The translations under genes were made by a program, and so were the position numbers. DNA of 64,000 nucleotides from Pseudomonas simiae (GTDB lineage Bacteria > Pseudomonadota > Gammaproteobacteria > Pseudomonadales > Pseudomonadaceae): assembly GCF_900111895.1 (NCBI RefSeq), contig NZ_FOKB01000008.1, positions 186,001 to 250,000 of the forward strand. Direction: 5' to 3'. Positions within the stretch are counted from its first letter, which is position 1. Each line of letters opens with the position of its first letter. The notes under the pieces were generated by a model. That model was not told the origin of the DNA. It worked only from the letters and a program-made list of their open reading frames with translations, and did not search any database. Positions 1 through 8,487 of the stretch are shown here, piece after piece.

Positions 1-159
1 CAGGAAGCGCGACGGTTGATGATTGCCGAAGGGTTGGAAGCGTCGGCAGCGGGGTATCGCGTGGGGTATGAAAGCCCGTCGCAGTTCAGTCGGGAGTACA
101 GCCGGCTGTTTGGGGCGCCGCCCCTTAGAGACTTGGCCCGACTGCGCCAAAGCATCTGA
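1..159 (+). CDS. AraC-family transcriptional regulator, C-terminal fragment (cut by window start)
   Basis: The reading frame is open from the first base and ends with TGA at 157-159, giving 52 residues. The segment GYESPSQFSREYSRLFGAPP is the second helix-turn-helix and closing signature of the AraC/XylS DNA-binding domain, which normally sits at the extreme C terminus. The N-terminal effector domain lies outside the window, so neither ligand nor targets can be named. A REP doublet follows directly, and the next gene (gtrS) converges on it. Confidence 0.85.
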   Translation, partial: QEARRLMIAEGLEASAAGYRVGYESPSQFSREYSRLFGAPPLRDLARLRQSI

Positions 160-174
160 CCAAATGAAGATCAA

Positions 175-267
175 CATGTGGGAGCTGGCTTGCCTGCGAT
201 AGCGGTCTGTCTGTGCCAGATGAGTTGGCTGATACACCGCTATCGCAGGCAAGCCAGCTCCCACATT
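175..267. repeat. REP doublet (REPIN-like inverted repeat)
   Basis: Two inverted copies of a REP unit with core GTGGGAGCTGGCTTGCCTGC are separated by about 40 bases and form a long imperfect palindrome between the convergent AraC-type gene and gtrS. The outer ends read TGTGGGAG and CTCCCACA. This is the 'CTGGCTTGCCTGCGAT' variant. The hairpin could end transcription from both sides, although there is no T-tract. Confidence 0.85.
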
Positions 268-281
268 GGGGCCGCATACAT

Positions 282-1751
282 TCAGTCTAATCCGCGAGGG
301 AGTTGCAAGGTCACGCGCAAGCCACCCTCGCGCAGATTCTGCAGACTCACTTCGCCGCCATGGCTGTGCGCAATGTTGCGCGCAATTCCCAGGCCCAGGC
401 CGTAGCCCTGTTGCTGCCCAGCCAGGCGGAAGTGCGGTTCAAACACCTGCTCCAACCGCTGCTCCGGCACGCCGGGGCCTTCGTCATCCACGTGCAGAAC
501 GAACTCCGCGCCGTCGTCCTCGATGTACAGGTGGGCGTTCTGGCCATACTTCAACGCGTTGTCGATCAAGTTGCCGATGCAGCGCTTGAGCGCCAGCGGT
601 TTGCCCGGATAAGTCGTCAACGCCCGGCCATGCTGGGTAACGCGGCCATTGCCGTTCGGCGCCAGGTACGGTTCCACCAGGCAGTCGAGCACGTGGTTCA
701 GGTCGACCGGTTCGATGTTTTCGTGGATATCGGTGTCTTTCACGCATTGCAGCGCGCCTTTCACCAGCAACTCCAACTCATCCAGGTCGCGGCCGAACTT
801 GGTTTGCAGGTTCTCGTCTTCAAGCAATTCCACGCGCAGGCGCAGGCGAGTAATCGGGGTGCGCAAGTCGTGGGAAATCGCGCTGAACAACTGGCTGCGC
901 TCGGTCAGGTAACGGCTGATGCGCTCACGCATGGCGTTGAACGCACGGCCCACTTCCACCACTTCACTGCCGCCGCCTTCGGCCACCGGCTCTACGTCGG
1001 CCCCCAGGGACATGTCCCGCGCCGCCCGCGCCAGGCGCTTGAGAGGCCGGCTCTGCCAGTGCACCAGCAAGCCGATGAACAGCAGCAGGAAACCACTGGT
1101 CAGCACGATAAACCACACCTGCTGGGACGGCAGGCCCTGTTCTTCCAGGCTGGTGTAGGGCTCGGGCAACAGCGAGGCGATGTACAGCCATTCGCCGGGC
1201 GCGAGCTGGATCTGGGTAACCAGTACCGGTGGGTTAACCGGTTCCAGGGTCAACGCGTAATGGGCCCAGGAGCGTGGCAGTTCGTCGAGTTTCAGGCCGG
1301 CATTGAAGATACGCAGGTCTTCGGCGCTGACGAACTCCACGGAGATATGCACATCGGCGCCGAGGGTTTGTTTCAACACTTCGTTGACCGCTTCAAGCAC
1401 TGCCTGCTTGCGCGGTGTCTGCGGCAGGATGGCCATGTCCAACGGGCGATCATTGAGGGTCACGACGAAACGGGTGCCGCCCATGCTGCGCAATTGGTCC
1501 AGCACCAACGGTCGATATGCCACCGGCAACGAACGGAAATAACTCACGCTGGCGGTCATCGAATGCGCCAGGCTGCGGGCGCTGGTGACCAGGCCTTCGA
1601 GCTGAGTGGCGCGTAATTGCGAGACCCAGATCACACTGGACAGCGCCTGGGCAAACAGCACCGCCAGCAGTGTCAGCAGCAGCATGCGCCCCAGCAACGA
1701 GCGTGGCACCGGGAAGCGGCGACGGCGCTCGGTCAAATGGTCAGTGGGCAT
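282..1751 (-). CDS. gtrS: GtrS-type sensor histidine kinase of glucose metabolism
   Basis: This is a membrane sensor kinase of about 489 residues. A short cytoplasmic N terminus leads to a first membrane segment (about residues 20-45), a periplasmic sensor region (about 50-205), a second membrane segment (about 212-232), HAMP, a HisKA domain with phosphoacceptor in ISHDLRTP (about His294), and a HATPase domain (NLIDNALKYG, DEGPGVP, GLGLGIARN). The ATG at 1751 overlaps the end of gltR by 11 bases; an in-frame TTG at 1760 is the alternative. Position next to gltR-glk-edd matches PA3191/PP1013, where GtrS senses 2-ketogluconate and 6-phosphogluconate and phosphorylates GltR. The ligand is inferred from that synteny. 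Confidence 0.88.
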   Translation of the reverse strand: MPTDHLTERRRRFPVPRSLLGRMLLLTLLAVLFAQALSSVIWVSQLRATQLEGLVTSARSLAHSMTASVSYFRSLPVAYRPLVLDQLRSMGGTRFVVTLNDRPLDMAILPQTPRKQAVLEAVNEVLKQTLGADVHISVEFVSAEDLRIFNAGLKLDELPRSWAHYALTLEPVNPPVLVTQIQLAPGEWLYIASLLPEPYTSLEEQGLPSQQVWFIVLTSGFLLLFIGLLVHWQSRPLKRLARAARDMSLGADVEPVAEGGGSEVVEVGRAFNAMRERISRYLTERSQLFSAISHDLRTPITRLRLRVELLEDENLQTKFGRDLDELELLVKGALQCVKDTDIHENIEPVDLNHVLDCLVEPYLAPNGNGRVTQHGRALTTYPGKPLALKRCIGNLIDNALKYGQNAHLYIEDDGAEFVLHVDDEGPGVPEQRLEQVFEPHFRLAGQQQGYGLGLGIARNIAHSHGGEVSLQNLREGGLRVTLQLPRGLD

Positions 1752-2475
1752 TGCCGGCAACCACGCTGGCTGCCAGTTGATAACCGCTGCCGCGCACCGT
1801 GCGGATCAGCCTCGGGGGTTTTTCGGTATCGCGCAGGCGTTGGCGCAGACGGCTGACAGCCATGTCGACGATACGGTCCAGCGGCATCAGGTCGCGGCCA
1901 CGGGTGGCGTTGCCAATGGTGTCACGGTCGAGGATCTGCTGCGGGTGGTCGAGAAACAATTTGAGCAGGGCAAAGTCGGCACCGGAGAGGATCACTTCTT
2001 CGCCGTCCACATGGAACAGGCGGTGGCTGATCATATCCAGGCGCCATTCATCAAACACCAACACCTCGCCACCACTGCTGCGTTCCTGGCCAAACTGGCA
2101 GCGACGCAACAGGGCTTTGATCCGCGCCTGCAACTCGCGGGGGCTGAAGGGTTTGCCGATGTAATCGTCGGCGCCCAGCTCCAGGCCGATCACGCGGTCG
2201 GCCTCGTCGGAGCTGGCGGTGAGCATGATGATCGGCACCTGCGCTTGGCGCGGGTGCTGGCGGATCCAGCGGCAAAGGCTGAAACCGTCTTCGTCTGGCA
2301 ACATCACATCAAGGATGACCAGATCGCACGGCGCCTCGTTCATCGCTTGGCGGAACCCCGTGCCATCCGGCACGCCACGCACCTGAAAACCGGCGCGACT
2401 GAGGTAGGTCTGCAGCAATTCGCGGATTTCCTGGTCATCGTCGACGAGGAGAATCGATTTACTGATTACGCTCAC
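1741..2475 (-). CDS. gltR: GltR, OmpR-family response regulator
   Basis: This is a 244-residue response regulator. The receiver domain (about 5-120) has the acidic pair in LLVDDD, phosphoacceptor Asp56 in VILDVMLP, and a conserved KPF. The C-terminal winged helix (about 140-235) ends in RTVRGSGYQLA. The start is a GTG at 2475 preceded by AAGGAGG at good distance. It is translationally coupled to gtrS, its presumed kinase. In P. aeruginosa and P. putida GltR controls glucose porin and glucose-transport genes. The transport operon itself is not visible in this window. Confidence 0.9.
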   Translation of the reverse strand: MSVISKSILLVDDDQEIRELLQTYLSRAGFQVRGVPDGTGFRQAMNEAPCDLVILDVMLPDEDGFSLCRWIRQHPRQAQVPIIMLTASSDEADRVIGLELGADDYIGKPFSPRELQARIKALLRRCQFGQERSSGGEVLVFDEWRLDMISHRLFHVDGEEVILSGADFALLKLFLDHPQQILDRDTIGNATRGRDLMPLDRIVDMAVSRLRQRLRDTEKPPRLIRTVRGSGYQLAASVVAGNAH

Positions 2476-2526
2476 GGGGTCCTCCTTGTTGTTATGGCCA
2501 AGCTTACGTCATTTGTTGCTCTTGAT

Positions 2527-2602
2527 GCCCTCATCGCAGGCACGCCAGCTCCCACAGGAGAATGCATTGCAAATGTGGGAGCTGGCGTGCCTGCGATGAG
2601 GC
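2527..2602. repeat. REP doublet between glk and gltR
   Basis: A near-perfect inverted repeat, with arms CATCGCAGGCACGCCAGCTC and its complement, encloses a loop of about 20 bases. It is a compact form of the CTGGC(T/G)TGCCTGCGAT variant. It lies in the 136-base gap inside a run of co-directional genes, so it may attenuate transcription between glk and gltR. Confidence 0.85.
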
Positions 2603-2611
2603 TATCACGAC

Positions 2612-3568
2612 CTACGCAAACGCCTGCTCCAAAGCCACGCCAGCCCCGGTCAATCCAGAATACGGGGCGGTCACCAACCACACCGGAATGCCTTTGAAGT
2701 AGTCGCTCATGCAGCCTTTGTCAGCGAAGCTCTTGGCAAAACCACTGTTGATAAAGAAGTCGGCAAACCTCGGTATCACCCCACCCACGATGTACACACC
2801 ACCGCGTCCACCGGTGGTCAACACATTGTTGCCTGCTACCCGGCCCAGCCAGATGCTGAACTGGTCCAATACTTCCATGGCCACCGGGTCGCCGGCCAGG
2901 CCTGCGGCCGTGATCGCCTCAGGGGTTTCCAGCACCGGCGTGTGGCCGTCGACCGCGCAAATGGCACGGTAAAGACGCGGCAAGCCACCACCGCTCAAGG
3001 CGGTTTCGGCGCTGACATGGCCGATCTCAGTATAAATGTGCTGCCACAGCTGGGTTTCACGCGGGCTGCTCAGGGGCAAGTCGACATGCCCGCCCTCCCC
3101 CGGCAACGCCGCAAAGCGGCCAGCGCCCAGATCCAGCAGCGTCCCGACACCCAGGCCAGTGCCCGGACCAATCACGACCGCCGGGCGCAACGGCTCCGGC
3201 GTGCCCTCGCAGACCACACGGAATTCGTCGGGCTTGAGCCGGGTCATGCCCAGGGCCATGGCCGAAAAATCATTGACCAGCAACAGTTCATCCACCTGCA
3301 AGGTTTTGCAGAAGGCAGTCTTGCTCAGGCGCCAGTGATTGTTGGTGAATTTAAATTCATCCCCGCTCACAGGCCCGGCGACCGACAGGCACACCGCACC
3401 GATGTCCCCGATTTCCAGGCCTTCCTCTTTGAGGTAAACCTTGATCGCGTCTTCAGGGCTGGAGTGATCCGCCGTGGCATGCACGCGGATCGAATGCAAC
3501 TCCTGATCGCGCCACAACGCGAAACGGGCGTTGGTGCCCCCGATATCACCGACCAGCGCAAGTTTCAC
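2612..3568 (-). CDS. glk: Glucokinase
   Basis: This 318-residue enzyme phosphorylates glucose to glucose 6-phosphate, feeding the Entner-Doudoroff pathway. It begins with the phosphate-binding motif LVGDIGGTNARFAL and contains LVNDFSAMA, GPGTGLGVG and PGEGGH, all typical of proteobacterial ROK-independent glucokinases; length is normal. The start is a GTG at 3568 that overlaps the TGA stop of edd by four bases (GTGA), so the two genes are translationally coupled. It is probably transcribed from the edd promoter and thus under HexR control. Confidence 0.96.
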   Translation of the reverse strand: MKLALVGDIGGTNARFALWRDQELHSIRVHATADHSSPEDAIKVYLKEEGLEIGDIGAVCLSVAGPVSGDEFKFTNNHWRLSKTAFCKTLQVDELLLVNDFSAMALGMTRLKPDEFRVVCEGTPEPLRPAVVIGPGTGLGVGTLLDLGAGRFAALPGEGGHVDLPLSSPRETQLWQHIYTEIGHVSAETALSGGGLPRLYRAICAVDGHTPVLETPEAITAAGLAGDPVAMEVLDQFSIWLGRVAGNNVLTTGGRGGVYIVGGVIPRFADFFINSGFAKSFADKGCMSDYFKGIPVWLVTAPYSGLTGAGVALEQAFA

Positions 3569-5391
3569 TTAAGCGTCTCCAAGGCAGAGGTAAAGGCACT
3601 GGCGCCCTGCTCTGCGGAGCTTGCGGCCAAGCGCATAAATGCAAACAGCTCGCGACCGGCCCCCACGTTATTGCCCAACAGGCCCGTGGCAGGCGCGCGC
3701 GCTGCAAATTCTTCGGCGTCCACCTTAAGCTCCAGGGTGCCCTTCACGCCATCCACGCGAATGATATCGCCATCGCGCACCCGCGCCAGTGGCCCGCCGC
3801 TCTGGGCTTCGGGGTTGACGTGAATCGCGGCGGGGATCTTACCCGACGCGCCGGACATACGCCCGTCTGTTACCAGTGCGACCTTGAAGCCACGGTCCTG
3901 CAACACACCGAGGAACGGCGTCATCTTGTGCAATTCGGGCATGCCATTGGAGCGCGGGCCCTGGAAACGCATGACGGCGACGAAGTCTTTTTCCAGCTGG
4001 CCGGCCTTGAACGCATCGGCCAGATCTTGCTGGTCCTGGAACACCACCGCCGGAGCTTCAACAATCTGATGTTCAGGTGCTACGGCAGACACTTTCATCA
4101 CACCACGACCGAGGTTGCCTTCCATCACGCGCAAGCCGCCTTCCGGCGAGAACGCGCGGGCCACGGGGCGCAGGATGGTTTCGTCGAGGCTTTCGATAGG
4201 GCCTTCGCGCCAGATCAGCTCGCCGTCGACCAGGAAGGGTTCCTGGGTGTAGCGGCTCAGGCCCTTGCCGGCCACGGTGTTGACGTCTTCGTGGAGCAGG
4301 CCGGCTTCCAGCAGTTCGCGGATCAGGAACGACATCCCGCCCGCCGCCTGGAAGTGGTTGATGTCGGCCTTGCCGTTTGGATACACGTGGGACAGGGTCG
4401 GCACCACCTCGGAGAGGTCGGCCATGTCGTCCCAGGTGAGGATGATGCCCGCCGACATGGCGATGGCGGGCATGTGCAGGGTGTGGTTGGTGGACCCGCC
4501 GGTGGCATTGAGGGCAATGATCGAGTTGACGATGGATTTCTCGTCGACGATCTCGCCGATCGGCATGAAGCTGCCGTTGGCCTTGGTCAGACGGGTGACC
4601 TGGTGTGCGGCTTCGCGGGTCAACGCATCGCGCAGCGGGGTGTAGGGGTTGACGAACGAGGCGCCCGGCAAGTGCAGGCCCATCACTTCCATCAGCAACT
4701 GGTTGGTGTTGGCGGTGCCGTAGAAGGTGCAGGTGCCGGGGCTGTGATAGGACTTCATCTCCGATTCCAGCAGCTCTTCGCGCGTGGCCTTGCCTTCGGC
4801 GTAGCGCTGGCGCACGTCGGCTTTCTGCTTGTTGGAGATGCCCGACGGCATCGGGCCGCCCGGCACGAAGATCATCGGCAGGTGGCCATAGCGCAGCGCG
4901 CCCATCATCAGGCCCGGGACGATTTTGTCGCAGATGCCCAACATCAGCGCGGCATCGAACATGTTGTGGGACAGCGCTACCGCCGTGGACATGGCAATGA
5001 CTTCACGACTGAGCAGGCTCAGTTCCATGCCCGGCTCGCCCTGGGTCACGCCGTCGCACATCGCAGGGGTGCCGCCAGCGAACTGCCCGACCGAGCCGAC
5101 TTCGCGCAGGGCCTTCTTGATCTGTTCAGGGAAATGTTCGTACGGCTGGTGTGCCGAGAGCATGTCGTTATATGACGAAACAATTGCCACGTTGGCGGCA
5201 TTCATCATGCGCAGACTATTTTTATCTTCAGTGCCGCAACCGGCCACGCCGTGGGCGAAGTTGGCGCATTGCAGCTTGCCGCGCATCGGACCGTCGATGG
5301 CTGCACCGCGAATGAGCGCAAGGTAGGCCTCGCGGGTGGCGCGGCTGCGGGCGATAAGCCGTTCGGTGACCTCAAGAACGCGGGGATGCAT
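3565..5391 (-). CDS. edd: Phosphogluconate dehydratase
   Basis: This 608-residue enzyme dehydrates 6-phosphogluconate to 2-keto-3-deoxy-6-phosphogluconate, the first committed step of the Entner-Doudoroff pathway. The IlvD/Edd signature GICDKIVPG is present, as are GCGTED and TDGRMSGASGKIP, the latter typical of the C-terminal domain. Cysteines in these motifs bind the iron-sulfur cluster in the family. The ATG at 5391 follows a GGAG. It is divergent from gap-1 across a 221-base promoter region carrying two HexR-type operators. No eda gene lies beside it. Confidence 0.97.
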   Translation of the reverse strand: MHPRVLEVTERLIARSRATREAYLALIRGAAIDGPMRGKLQCANFAHGVAGCGTEDKNSLRMMNAANVAIVSSYNDMLSAHQPYEHFPEQIKKALREVGSVGQFAGGTPAMCDGVTQGEPGMELSLLSREVIAMSTAVALSHNMFDAALMLGICDKIVPGLMMGALRYGHLPMIFVPGGPMPSGISNKQKADVRQRYAEGKATREELLESEMKSYHSPGTCTFYGTANTNQLLMEVMGLHLPGASFVNPYTPLRDALTREAAHQVTRLTKANGSFMPIGEIVDEKSIVNSIIALNATGGSTNHTLHMPAIAMSAGIILTWDDMADLSEVVPTLSHVYPNGKADINHFQAAGGMSFLIRELLEAGLLHEDVNTVAGKGLSRYTQEPFLVDGELIWREGPIESLDETILRPVARAFSPEGGLRVMEGNLGRGVMKVSAVAPEHQIVEAPAVVFQDQQDLADAFKAGQLEKDFVAVMRFQGPRSNGMPELHKMTPFLGVLQDRGFKVALVTDGRMSGASGKIPAAIHVNPEAQSGGPLARVRDGDIIRVDGVKGTLELKVDAEEFAARAPATGLLGNNVGAGRELFAFMRLAASSAEQGASAFTSALETLK

Positions 5392-5511
5392 GTGTAGAAC
5401 TCCAGGCTAACGGATGTGGCGACCTGAGTGTCTATGCTGATCAAACGCCCACAGCTCATGGGATGGCAGGGAGTCGTTTGGATCATCGGACCAGTTGATT
5501 CAGGTCACTCG

Positions 5512-5526
5512 TTGTAGATTGAACAA
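5512..5526. promoter_or_regulatory. Predicted HexR operator, edd side
   Basis: The sequence reads TTGT-N7-ACAA (TTGTAGATTGAACAA), matching the published pseudomonad HexR consensus TTGT-N7/8-ACAA. It lies about 120 bases upstream of the edd start and is the nearer of two sites to edd. HexR represses edd/glk and gap-1 and is released by 2-keto-3-deoxy-6-phosphogluconate. hexR itself is not in the window. Confidence 0.75.
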
Positions 5527-5573
5527 AATATTGCCACTAAAAAGGCTTGTTTTCTATTTTTATGCGAATAATC

Positions 5574-5588
5574 TTGTAATTCTTACAA
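5574..5588. promoter_or_regulatory. Predicted HexR operator, gap-1 side
   Basis: A second TTGT-N7-ACAA palindrome (TTGTAATTCTTACAA) ends 24 bases before the gap-1 start codon. It would overlap the start of the gap-1 transcript or its promoter, which fits direct repression. Its inner half-sites are also symmetric (GTAA/TTAC), making it the better of the two sites. Confidence 0.78.
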
Positions 5589-5612
5589 CAAATCGACGAC
5601 AGGCACTTTCCA

Positions 5613-6614
5613 ATGACTCTTCGTATCGCAATCAATGGTTTTGGCCGTATCGGCCGTAATGTCCTGCGCGCACTGTATACCCAAGGCTACCGCCAGGATT
5701 TGCAGATCGTCGCCATCAACGATCTGGGCGACAGTTCGATCAATGCCCACCTGCTCAAATACGACACCGTACATGGCACTTTCGAAGCAGAGGTCGCCCA
5801 CGATCAGGAAAGCCTGACCGTCAATGGCGACCGGATTGCCGTCAGCGCCATTCGCAACCCGGCCGACCTGCCGTGGGCCGCGCACAAGATCGACGTCGTG
5901 TTCGAATGCACCGGCCTGTTCACCGACCGTGACAAGGCTGCCGCCCATATTACCGCCGGCGCGCGCAAGGTGATCATCTCGGCACCGGCCAAAGGGGCGG
6001 ACGCTACCGTGGTCTACGGTGTAAACCATGACATTCTGCGTCAATCCCACCAGATCATCTCCAACGCGTCGTGCACCACCAACTGCCTGGCGCCGGTCGC
6101 CCAGGTGCTGCATCGCGAACTGGGTATCGAAAGCGGCCTGATGACCACGATTCACGCCTACACCAACGACCAGAACCTGACCGACGTCTACCACACCGAC
6201 CCGTACCGCGCGCGTTCGGCTACCCAGAACATGATCCCGAGCAAGACTGGTGCCGCTGAAGCCGTCGGCCTGGTGCTGCCGGAACTGGCGGGCAAGCTGA
6301 CCGGCATGGCGGTGCGTGTGCCGGTGATCAACGTGTCGCTGGTGGACCTCACCGTGCAGTTGAAAAAAGACGCCACGGCGGAGGAAGTCAACGCACTCCT
6401 CAAGGAAGCCAGCCAGCACTCGAAGATCCTCGGCTATAACACCCTGCCGCTGGTTTCCAGCGACTTCAACCACAACCCGCTGTCGTCGATCTTCGATGCC
6501 AATCACACCAAGGTCAGCGGTAAGTTGCTGAAAGTTTTGGCTTGGTATGACAACGAGTGGGGCTTCTCCAACCGTATGCTGGATAACTGCCTGGCGCTCT
6601 GCAACGCCGAGTAA
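5613..6614 (+). CDS. gap: Glyceraldehyde-3-phosphate dehydrogenase (glycolytic, gap-1)
   Basis: This 333-residue type I enzyme oxidises glyceraldehyde 3-phosphate to 1,3-bisphosphoglycerate. The N-terminal Rossmann motif is INGFGRIGRNVLRA, and the catalytic site is SNASCTTNCLAP with Cys154. Length and spacing are normal. It stands alone, divergent from edd, as in P. putida and P. aeruginosa where this copy serves sugar catabolism. The upstream HexR-type site implies induction with the Entner-Doudoroff genes. A REP doublet follows the stop codon. Confidence 0.96.
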   Translation: MTLRIAINGFGRIGRNVLRALYTQGYRQDLQIVAINDLGDSSINAHLLKYDTVHGTFEAEVAHDQESLTVNGDRIAVSAIRNPADLPWAAHKIDVVFECTGLFTDRDKAAAHITAGARKVIISAPAKGADATVVYGVNHDILRQSHQIISNASCTTNCLAPVAQVLHRELGIESGLMTTIHAYTNDQNLTDVYHTDPYRARSATQNMIPSKTGAAEAVGLVLPELAGKLTGMAVRVPVINVSLVDLTVQLKKDATAEEVNALLKEASQHSKILGYNTLPLVSSDFNHNPLSSIFDANHTKVSGKLLKVLAWYDNEWGFSNRMLDNCLALCNAE

Positions 6615-6632
6615 TCCACATAGAGTGGGCTT

Positions 6633-6721
6633 GTGTGGGAGCGGGCTTGCTCGCGAATGCAAGCACCTCGGTTCGTCTGAATAACGAGGTGATGCGTTCG
6701 CGAGCAAGCCCGCTCCCACAT
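6633..6721. repeat. REP doublet after gap-1
   Basis: Inverted REP units with core GTGGGAGCGGGCTTGCTCGCG flank about 45 bases that contain their own short inverted repeat (CACCTCG...CGAGGTG). This is the 'GCGGGCTTGCTCGCGAA' variant. It separates gap-1 from the Fur-controlled haem locus. Confidence 0.87.
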
Positions 6722-6763
6722 TTGGCCTGCGCAAACCCGCAGAAAGTGTTCCTTGCCATTTGA

Positions 6764-6782
6764 GTTGATGATAAGCATTATC
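6764..6782 (+). promoter_or_regulatory. Predicted Fur box upstream of the ECF sigma gene
   Basis: The 19 bases GTTGATGATAAGCATTATC match the Fur consensus GATAATGATAATCATTATC at 16 of 19 positions by direct count. The palindrome continues to about 6787. It lies 29 bases before the GTG start of the sigma gene, in the expected promoter region, so the haem locus should be derepressed by iron limitation. Confidence 0.82.
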
Positions 6783-6810
6783 ATTAACTGCAAATCGGTC
6801 TGGTATCACT

Positions 6811-7329
6811 GTGAGCCAATCTCGCTTCAACCACGTCTTTCTCACCCAACGGGTAATGCTGCTTCGCACCTTGCAGCGGATGGTGAATAACCACAGCACC
6901 GCCGAGGACCTGTTGCAGGAAACCTACCTGCGCGTCACCCGGGCCCTGAGCGAGCGGCCGATCGATCACCTTGAACCTTTCGTCTATCAGACGGCGCGCA
7001 ACCTGGCGTTGGATCACCTGCGTGCGCGCAGGATCCAGGCCCGCACACTGCAGGAAAATGTCCCGCTGGATGTCCTGCAAAGCGTCGCCGCCCCCATCAG
7101 CACACCCGAAGATGCCACCCAGGCCGAGCAAATGCTTGAAGCCCTGAGCGTCAGCCTGGGCCAGTTGAGCGCCCGCCAACAGCGGATTTTCATCCTCAGC
7201 CGCTTGCATGGTTGCAGTTACCAGGAGATCGCCGATCAGTTGGGCGTGTCCTTGAGCACCGTGCAAAAGGAACTCAAATTGATCATGGCTATCTGCGTAG
7301 GTGTGGCCGAACGATTGGATCGGCCTTAA
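6811..7329 (+). CDS. hxuI: ECF sigma factor of the iron-starvation (FecI-like) type, HxuI-like
   Basis: This 172-residue ECF sigma factor has a region 2 with AEDLLQETYLRVTRAL and FVYQTARNLALDHLRARR, and a region 4 with LSARQQRIFILSRLHGCSYQEIADQLGVSLSTVQKE arranged as helix-turn-helix. The start is GTG with a poor ribosome site. A strong Fur box lies just upstream. It heads a set of anti-sigma factor, STN receptor and haem oxygenase, the layout of hxuIRA (PA1300-1302), in which haem at the receptor activates the sigma factor. The haem assignment comes from the neighbours; the FecI-type class is certain. Confidence 0.85.
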   Translation: MSQSRFNHVFLTQRVMLLRTLQRMVNNHSTAEDLLQETYLRVTRALSERPIDHLEPFVYQTARNLALDHLRARRIQARTLQENVPLDVLQSVAAPISTPEDATQAEQMLEALSVSLGQLSARQQRIFILSRLHGCSYQEIADQLGVSLSTVQKELKLIMAICVGVAERLDRP

Positions 7330-7403
7330 GCTCCATCCGACAGAAGCGTCGACCCAAGCTGTAGGAAAGTTGAATAGAACGTGGCGAAGACCCGAGGAAC
7401 ACC

Positions 7404-8372
7404 GTGACGGACCCGAATAAACTGCGCCCCCATGAGCTGGCTCATGAGGTGTTGCAAGACACGGCTATGGATCAAGCCCTCGACTGGCTGATCGCCTTGC
7501 AGTGCCCGCAAGCCGGACAGCAGGCCGAATTCGAAACCTGGTTGGCCAGCGATCCCGCCCACGTCCACGCCTTCGCCAAGGCCCAGGCCGCGTGGGGCGG
7601 CGCGCCGGTACACAGTGCTGCCGTCGCACTGGCCGCGCCGCGCAAGCCGAGCGCCTGGCGCCGGCTCAAGCCACATTGGAAACCGCTGGCCACCGCCGCC
7701 GTGCTGCTGATCGGCCTGTTCAGTTTCAGCAACCTGCCGGTACGCCTGCAGGCCGACCACCTCACCGTGGTAGGCGAACGCCAGCGCCTGCAACTGGACG
7801 ACGGCTCCAAGGTATTGCTGAACACCAACTCGGCGTTTTCCAGCAACATCAAGGACCACCAGCGCATCGCTCGCCTGTATCAGGGCGAGGCGTTTTTCGA
7901 CATCGTGCCCAGTCACGGCTTGCCCTTGGAAATCGACGCCGGCCCCGTACGCGCCAGCGTGCGCGACACCGCCTTCGCCGTGCGTTACCTCAATGGCGAA
8001 GCCCAGGTGCAGGTGCAGCGTGGCGATGTCGACCTGAGCAACACCTTCGACGATGCCCGCGTGCGCCTGAGTGCCGGTGAAAGTATCCGCATCGGGCCCA
8101 AGGGGTTCGGCCAACCGGCCAAGCTGGATGCCAACAAGGACCTGGCCTGGGTGCAAGGTCGGCTGATCTTCGAAAACTGCCCGATGAGCGAAGTGCTCGC
8201 CGAGCTGCGCCGCTATTACCCGGGCTGGATCGTCAACACCAACGACCAACTGGCCAGCGTCGCCGTCACCGGCAATTACCGCCTCGACCAGCCCTTGGAC
8301 GTGGTGCGCTCCCTGGCTCACATCACCTCGGCCAAGCTGTCGGAATACCCATCGCTGGTGATTTTGAACTAA
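7404..8372 (+). CDS. hxuR: FecR-family anti-sigma factor / transmembrane sensor, HxuR-like
   Basis: This 322-residue protein has an N-terminal cytoplasmic anti-sigma domain (DUF4880-like, about 10-60, with ALDWLIALQCPQAGQQAEFETWLASDP split over it), a single membrane segment (about 93-108, PLATAAVLLIGLFSFSNLPV) and a periplasmic FecR domain (about 115-240) with the typical VVGERQRLQLDDGSKV and LNTNSAF. A C-terminal STN-like tail (about 255-320) resembles the partner signalling domain. The start is a GTG at 7404 preceded by GAGGAAC. It should hold HxuI inactive until the receptor signals. Confidence 0.88.
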   Translation: MTDPNKLRPHELAHEVLQDTAMDQALDWLIALQCPQAGQQAEFETWLASDPAHVHAFAKAQAAWGGAPVHSAAVALAAPRKPSAWRRLKPHWKPLATAAVLLIGLFSFSNLPVRLQADHLTVVGERQRLQLDDGSKVLLNTNSAFSSNIKDHQRIARLYQGEAFFDIVPSHGLPLEIDAGPVRASVRDTAFAVRYLNGEAQVQVQRGDVDLSNTFDDARVRLSAGESIRIGPKGFGQPAKLDANKDLAWVQGRLIFENCPMSEVLAELRRYYPGWIVNTNDQLASVAVTGNYRLDQPLDVVRSLAHITSAKLSEYPSLVILN

Positions 8373-8387
8373 ATGAGAATTATTTTT
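8369..8387 (+). promoter_or_regulatory. Weak Fur-like site upstream of the haem receptor gene
   Basis: The A/T-rich stretch AATGAGAATTATTTTT overlaps the hxuR stop codon and matches the last 16 positions of the Fur consensus at 12 positions, but the first three positions fail. It sits about 100 bases before hxuA, where the sigma-dependent receptor promoter should also be. It may be a second iron-control point or simply promoter A/T richness. Confidence 0.35.
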
Positions 8388-8487
8388 ACTCGATAGCCGA
8401 GGGTGGTACGTCTCGTCTTAGCCAATGCAACTGATTCCTATTTGTCTCAGTTCGCAACTATAAGATTCGTACTCCGGAGCGCTCTCG

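Noticed and set aside
303..1616. Long plus-strand open frame of 437 codons opposite gtrS
   Set aside because: It is the antisense of a well-supported histidine kinase, with no ribosome site, no family motif and a His/Gln/Val-rich composition typical of GC-rich antisense frames.
3820..5175. Plus-strand frame of 451 codons opposite edd
   Set aside because: Antisense shadow of edd, rich in His, Gly and Val, with no recognisable domain. The same holds for other long antisense frames opposite hxuA, mexW, groEL, proS, mprF, thrC, hom and ffh.
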